A DNA stretch of 64,000 nt from Mycobacterium kubicae (lineage in GTDB: Bacteria; Actinomycetota; Actinomycetes; Mycobacteriales; Mycobacteriaceae): NCBI RefSeq assembly GCF_015689175.1, contig NZ_CP065047.1:5766001-5830000 (forward strand), given 5' to 3'. Below are positions 60,281-64,000 of this stretch, piece after piece. Within the stretch, counting starts at the first letter, position 1, and the number at the start of each line of letters is the position of its first letter. The notes below the pieces were generated by a model. That model made no database searches. It saw nothing but the letters and a program-made list of their open reading frames with translations, and was not told where the DNA came from. A program made the position numbers and the translations under genes.

Positions 60281-62098
60281 ATGGGTGAGTACGACCCGCA
60301 CTACGGGTTCGAGGCCGTCGACCGGCTACCGTTCTCGACTCCGGAGAAGGCACAGCGTTACCGCACGGAGAACTATCAGGGCGCCACCGGCCTCAACTGG
60401 TATCGCACCGATCCGACGCTGCAGTTCATCATGTCCTACTACCTGCCGCCCGACGAATTGGCCGTCGCCGAGCCACATCTGGTGCGTATCGGGGAACTGA
60501 TGGGCGGCCCGGTCACCCGCTGGGCCGAGGAGACCGACCGCAACCCGCCGTACCTGGAGCGCTACGACCGGTGGGGCCACGATGTCAGCCGGGTGGTCAT
60601 GCCGGCCTCGTTCACCCAATCCAAGCGCGCCGTGCTCGATGCGCAGCAGGAGCTGCGAGAGGAGGCGCATCGGGCCGGTTTTCGCGCGTCGCTGCCGCTG
60701 TTCGCGTCGAACTATCTGCTCAACCAGGCCGACATCGGGCTGGCGTGCGCACTGGGCACCGGCGGCAACATGGTCCGCGCGCTGGTCAGCGCCTTCGCCC
60801 CGACCGACGTGCGGGACTACGTGCTGGCCAAGCTCGACTCCGGCGAGTGGGAGGGCGAAGCGGCACAGCTGATGACCGAACGCACCGGCGGCTCGGACCT
60901 CGGCGCGATCGAAACCACCGCCACACCGCACGGCGATGCCTGGCTGCTCAACGGCTTCAAGTGGTTCGCCTCCAATTGCGCCGGCGAGGCGTTCATCGCC
61001 CTGGCCAAGCCCGAGGGGGCGCCCGACTCCAGCCGGGGCGTGGCCAGCTTCCTGGTGCTGCGCACGCGCCGCGACGGTTCCCGCAACGGTGTGCGGATCC
61101 GCCGGCTCAAGGACAAGCTCGGCACCCGCTCGGTGGCCTCCGGTGAGATCGAGCTGGTCGACGCCGAGGCGTTCCTGCTCTCCGGTGCACCCCAGGGTGA
61201 AGCCGGCCCGTCCGACGGCAAGGGCCTGGGCCGGATGATGGAGCTGACCAACCGGCTGCGGCTGGGTATTGCGGCCTTCGCGCTGGGCAATGCCCGCCGG
61301 GCGCTGGTCGAGTCGTTGTGCTATACCCGGCAACGCCAGGCCTTCGGCGGCGCGCTGATCGACAAGCCCCTGGTGCGGCGCAAGCTGGCCGAGCTGATCG
61401 TCGACGTCGAAGCCACCCAGGCGATGGTGTTCGACGGGATCGGCTTCCCGAACCACCGTCAGCCCAAAGCCATCCGGCAACGCATCGCCGTGCCGGTGAC
61501 CAAGCTCAAGGTGTGCCGGCTGGGGATCACCGCGGCGTCGGACGCGATCGAGCTGCACGGCGGCAACGGTTACATCGAGACCTGGCCGGTTGCCCGGCTA
61601 CTGCGCGACGCGCAGGTCAACACCATCTGGGAAGGCTCGGACAACATCTTGTCGCTGGACGTGCGCCGCGGTATCGAACAGTCCCGCGCCCACGAACCAC
61701 TGCTGGCGCGGATGCGCGACGCGGTGTCGGTGTCCCACGACGACGACACCACCGGGCTGGTCGCCGGGCGCATCGAAGATCTCGACGCGGCGATCACCGC
61801 ATGGTCGAAGCTGGACGGCGACATCGCCGAGGCGCGGTTGCTGCCGCTGGCCCAGTTCATGGGCGACGTCTATGCGGGCGCGCTGCTCACCGAGCAGGCG
61901 GCCTGGGAGCGGGAAACCCGCGGCACCGACCGTAAGGCGCTGGTCGCTCGCCTGTACGCGCGGCGCTACCTCGCCGACCCGGGGCCGTTGCGCGGCATCG
62001 ACGCGGACACCGACGAGGCGTTGGAGCGCTTCGACGAGCTGGTCGCGGGCGCGCTGTGCCTCGACGAGCAGACGCAGAATCGCGCTAATCCGTCGTAA
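60281..62098 (+). CDS. fadE35: Acyl-CoA dehydrogenase FadE35 (AidB-like)
   Basis: 605 residues. Longer than typical FadE, as in the AidB/ACAD11-like subgroup: YLPPDELAVAEPHLVRIGEL opening, AQLMTERTGGSDLGAIETTA (middle domain), FKWFASNCAGEAFIALAKPE, LRLGIAAFALGNARRALVES and DAIELHGGNGYIETWPVARL LRDAQVNTIWEGSDNIL in the helical domain. The FAD-binding W-E-G-x-x-N motif is intact. Substrate unknown. It converges with accD4 through a 19-bp-stem bidirectional hairpin that includes the end of the gene. Confidence 0.9.
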   Translation: MGEYDPHYGFEAVDRLPFSTPEKAQRYRTENYQGATGLNWYRTDPTLQFIMSYYLPPDELAVAEPHLVRIGELMGGPVTRWAEETDRNPPYLERYDRWGHDVSRVVMPASFTQSKRAVLDAQQELREEAHRAGFRASLPLFASNYLLNQADIGLACALGTGGNMVRALVSAFAPTDVRDYVLAKLDSGEWEGEAAQLMTERTGGSDLGAIETTATPHGDAWLLNGFKWFASNCAGEAFIALAKPEGAPDSSRGVASFLVLRTRRDGSRNGVRIRRLKDKLGTRSVASGEIELVDAEAFLLSGAPQGEAGPSDGKGLGRMMELTNRLRLGIAAFALGNARRALVESLCYTRQRQAFGGALIDKPLVRRKLAELIVDVEATQAMVFDGIGFPNHRQPKAIRQRIAVPVTKLKVCRLGITAASDAIELHGGNGYIETWPVARLLRDAQVNTIWEGSDNILSLDVRRGIEQSRAHEPLLARMRDAVSVSHDDDTTGLVAGRIEDLDAAITAWSKLDGDIAEARLLPLAQFMGDVYAGALLTEQAAWERETRGTDRKALVARLYARRYLADPGPLRGIDADTDEALERFDELVAGALCLDEQTQNRANPS

Positions 62099-62121
62099 CG
62101 GACGCGATTCTGTGTCTGCTC
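62066..62121. terminator. Bidirectional hairpin between fadE35 and accD4
   Basis: Arms 62066-62084 and 62103-62121 pair at 18 of 19 positions; the 18-nt loop has a further TCCGT/ACGGA dyad and contains the fadE35 stop codon. Symmetric and placed between convergent genes, so it should terminate fadE35 transcription and, in the other direction, accD4. Confidence 0.75.
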
Positions 62122-62137
62122 GCGCCCAAACGACGAC

Positions 62138-63709
62138 CTAGACCGGGATCAGGCCGTGCTTGCGGCCCACCCGCCACCACTGCTGCTTGTCTCGCAGCAG
62201 GTGCATGGACCGGCGGATGAGCAGCCGGGTTTGGTGCGGATCGATCACCGCGTCGATGAATCCGCGCTCGGCGGCGGTCCACGGGATCGCCATATTGAGG
62301 TTGTAGCCCTCGATGAAGTCCTTCTTGATCTGCTGCGCCTCGGGCGTGGTGGGGTCCGGGAAGCGCTTCATCAGCAACTGCGCGGCTCCCTCGGCGCCGA
62401 TCACCGCGATGCGCGCGGTGGGCCAGGCGTAGTTGAAGTCGGCCGTCAGCTGCCGCGAGCCCATCACCGCGTACGCGCCGCCGTAGGACTTGCGGATGGT
62501 GATCGTCACCTTCGGCACGTCGGCCTCGACCACGGAGTACAGGAACCGGCCGCCGCGCTTGATGATGCCCCGCTTCTCCTCCTCGGCACCGGGCAGGAAA
62601 CCGGGGGTGTCCACCACGAACACCAGCGGGATCTGGAACGAATCGCAGAACCTGATGAACCGCGCGGCCTTGTCGGAGGCCTCGTTGTCGATCGCCCCGG
62701 ACATGTGCATCGGCTGGTTGGCGATCACGCCGACCGGGCGCCCGTCGACCCGGGCATACCCGGTGATGATCGACGGGCCGTGCTGCGCGGCGACTTCCAG
62801 GAAGTCGCCGTCGTCGAAGATGCGCAGCAAGATCTCGTGCATGTCGTAGGCCGCGTTGTCGGAGTCCGGCACGATCGAGTCCAGTTCCAGGTCGGTCGGG
62901 GTGACCTCCGGTTCCAGCCCAGGATTGATGACCGGCGGCGTGCTGAAGCAGTTGGACGGCAGAAACGACAGGAATTCCCGCACGTACTGGAACGCCTCGG
63001 CTTCCGAGTCCACCACGTGGTGGATGTTGCCGTAGCGGGCTTGGGCGTCGGAGCCGCCGAGTTCGTCGAGGGTGACCTCTTCGCCGGTGACTTCGCGGAT
63101 CACGTCGGGACCGGTGACGAAGAAGTAGCCCTGGTCGCGCACCGAAACCAGCAAGTCGTCCTGGATCGGCGAATAGACCGCGCCCCCAGCGCATTTGCCG
63201 AAGATCAGGGAGATCTGCGGCACCACTCCCGATAGCGCCTCATGACGTTGGCCCAGCTCGGCGTACCACGCCAGCGAGGTGACCGCATCCTGGATGCGAG
63301 CCCCACCGGAGTCCTGGATACCGACGATCGGGCAGCCGACCATCGCGCACCACTCCATCAGCCGGGCGACCTTGCGGCCGAACATCTCCCCGACCGAACC
63401 CTGGAACACCGTCTGGTCGTGGGAGAACACCCCGACCGGGCGGCCGTCGATCAGCGCGTGTCCGGTGACCACGCCGTCGCCGTACAGCGCATTGGGGTCA
63501 CCGGGGGTCTTGCACAGCGCACCGATCTCGAAGAAGCTGCCCGGGTCGACCAGCGCATGCACGCGGGCCCGGGCACTCGGGATGCCCTTCTTGTCGCGTT
63601 TGGCGGCGGCCTTCTCGCCACCCGGCTCCTTGGCCAGCTCCAAGCGAGCGCGTAGCTCGGCCAGCTTCTCAGCTGTCGTGTGGGCGCGAGACGGCTCTAC
63701 GGCTGTCAC
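62138..63709 (-). CDS. accD4: Acyl-CoA carboxylase carboxyltransferase beta subunit AccD4
   Basis: 523 residues from GTG 63709. CT domains: [40 protein letters not shown] (N-terminal oxyanion hole), [20 protein letters not shown], and C-terminal [20 protein letters not shown] with the biotin/acyl-CoA pocket and [14 protein letters not shown]. With AccA3, AccD5 and AccE5 it carboxylates long-chain acyl-CoA to the C24-C26 carboxyacyl-CoA extender consumed by Pks13. It follows pks13 by 11 bp on the same strand. Confidence 0.95.
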   Translation of the reverse strand: MTAVEPSRAHTTAEKLAELRARLELAKEPGGEKAAAKRDKKGIPSARARVHALVDPGSFFEIGALCKTPGDPNALYGDGVVTGHALIDGRPVGVFSHDQTVFQGSVGEMFGRKVARLMEWCAMVGCPIVGIQDSGGARIQDAVTSLAWYAELGQRHEALSGVVPQISLIFGKCAGGAVYSPIQDDLLVSVRDQGYFFVTGPDVIREVTGEEVTLDELGGSDAQARYGNIHHVVDSEAEAFQYVREFLSFLPSNCFSTPPVINPGLEPEVTPTDLELDSIVPDSDNAAYDMHEILLRIFDDGDFLEVAAQHGPSIITGYARVDGRPVGVIANQPMHMSGAIDNEASDKAARFIRFCDSFQIPLVFVVDTPGFLPGAEEEKRGIIKRGGRFLYSVVEADVPKVTITIRKSYGGAYAVMGSRQLTADFNYAWPTARIAVIGAEGAAQLLMKRFPDPTTPEAQQIKKDFIEGYNLNMAIPWTAAERGFIDAVIDPHQTRLLIRRSMHLLRDKQQWWRVGRKHGLIPV

Positions 63710-63720
63710 TGGTTGCCTAC

Positions 63721-64000
63721 CTAACTTTTGACGTGTCCGGCTGCTGCCTCGGCCTCAACCTGTGCCAACGCTTGGGTCATGTGTGCCCCCACCTTGGAGA
63801 TGATCGGCTCGTCGATGGCCTGGATGTGCTCGCCACCGATCGGCACGACCTCGAGGTCGGAGACGTACTCGCCCCAGCCGCCGTCCGGTTGGCGAACGGC
63901 GTACCGCGGCTCGAACATGATCGCGTCGTCATGGTATCGATCGGCCATGTAGAGGGTGACATGCCCGTCGTAGGGCTGGATCTGCGCGGTGTCGATGGCG
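63721..64000 (-). CDS. pks13: Polyketide synthase Pks13, C-terminal fragment (5' part outside window)
   Basis: The open frame enters from the right edge ([20 protein letters not shown] in the direction of translation) and ends GHVKS. The segment [40 protein letters not shown] and [15 protein letters not shown] is the end of the thioesterase/acyl-chain transferase domain, with the catalytic His in GGEHIQAID. Pks13 performs the final Claisen condensation of mycolic acid synthesis and transfers the product to trehalose. Gene order pks13-accD4 is conserved. Confidence 0.93.
   Translation of the reverse strand, partial: AIDTAQIQPYDGHVTLYMADRYHDDAIMFEPRYAVRQPDGGWGEYVSDLEVVPIGGEHIQAIDEPIISKVGAHMTQALAQVEAEAAAGHVKS

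Overview
Mycobacterial chromosome, most likely a slow-growing Mycobacterium. The GC-rich sequence, frequent GTG/TTG starts and ATGA-overlapping genes fit, and gene content and order follow the M. tuberculosis Rv3760-Rv3800c block: lpqH, tcrY/tcrX, fadE36-like kinase, hisC2, echA21, lipE, the Rv3777-Rv3783 cluster, dprE1-dprE2-aftA-embC-embA-embB, fadE35, accD4, pks13. Family and synteny assignments are from memory of these families; nothing was searched.

Layout. 1-13.6 kb: a lipid or quinone oxidation operon (acyl-CoA dehydrogenase, TetR, quinone oxidoreductase), an alkylsulfatase, the LpqH lipoprotein gene abutting the TcrX/TcrY two-component system, small membrane proteins, a phage-lysin-like GH25 protein, a methyltransferase, a kinase, a PAP2 membrane protein and a YchJ-like protein. 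13.58-26.74 kb: a 13-kb defective prophage inserted in the 3' end of tRNA-Arg(ACG). 26.7-44.3 kb: tRNA-Arg, tRNA-Ser(GCU), hisC2, echA21, lipE, a baeRF-like protein, a diguanylate cyclase, tRNA-Ser(UGA), Rv3777/Rv3778c homologues, the Rv3779 glycosyltransferase, the proteasome activator Bpa, and the GlfT1 / O-antigen-type ABC transporter operon. 44.3-64 kb: the arabinan machinery. DprE1/DprE2 make decaprenyl-phospho-arabinose, AftA primes the galactan, EmbA/EmbB extend arabinogalactan and EmbC extends lipoarabinomannan. FadE35, AccD4 and the end of Pks13 (mycolic acid condensation) follow.

The most interesting object is the prophage. Its repressor gene runs into the attachment core and is closed by a TGA whose third base comes from the host tRNA. 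At the other end (attL) the same reading frame continues for 30 more codons. Joining the two ends recreates a 133-codon viral repressor, whereas the integrated form is 103 codons. This is the architecture of integration-dependent immunity known from mycobacteriophages BPs, Charlie and Brujita. A single deletion has fused the 5' half of the integrase gene to the 5' part of a convergent HNH endonuclease gene, removing the virion genes and the integrase catalytic C-terminus. What is left is a locked-in element: an intact immunity switch (two 14-bp operators sharing CGACATATGTCG 11 kb apart, and a different 14-bp palindrome in the repressor promoter), RecE/RecT, a RuvC-like resolvase, a ParB-like protein, and a chain of translationally coupled small genes, many of them zinc-ribbon-like. 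Several are only 26-54 codons long.
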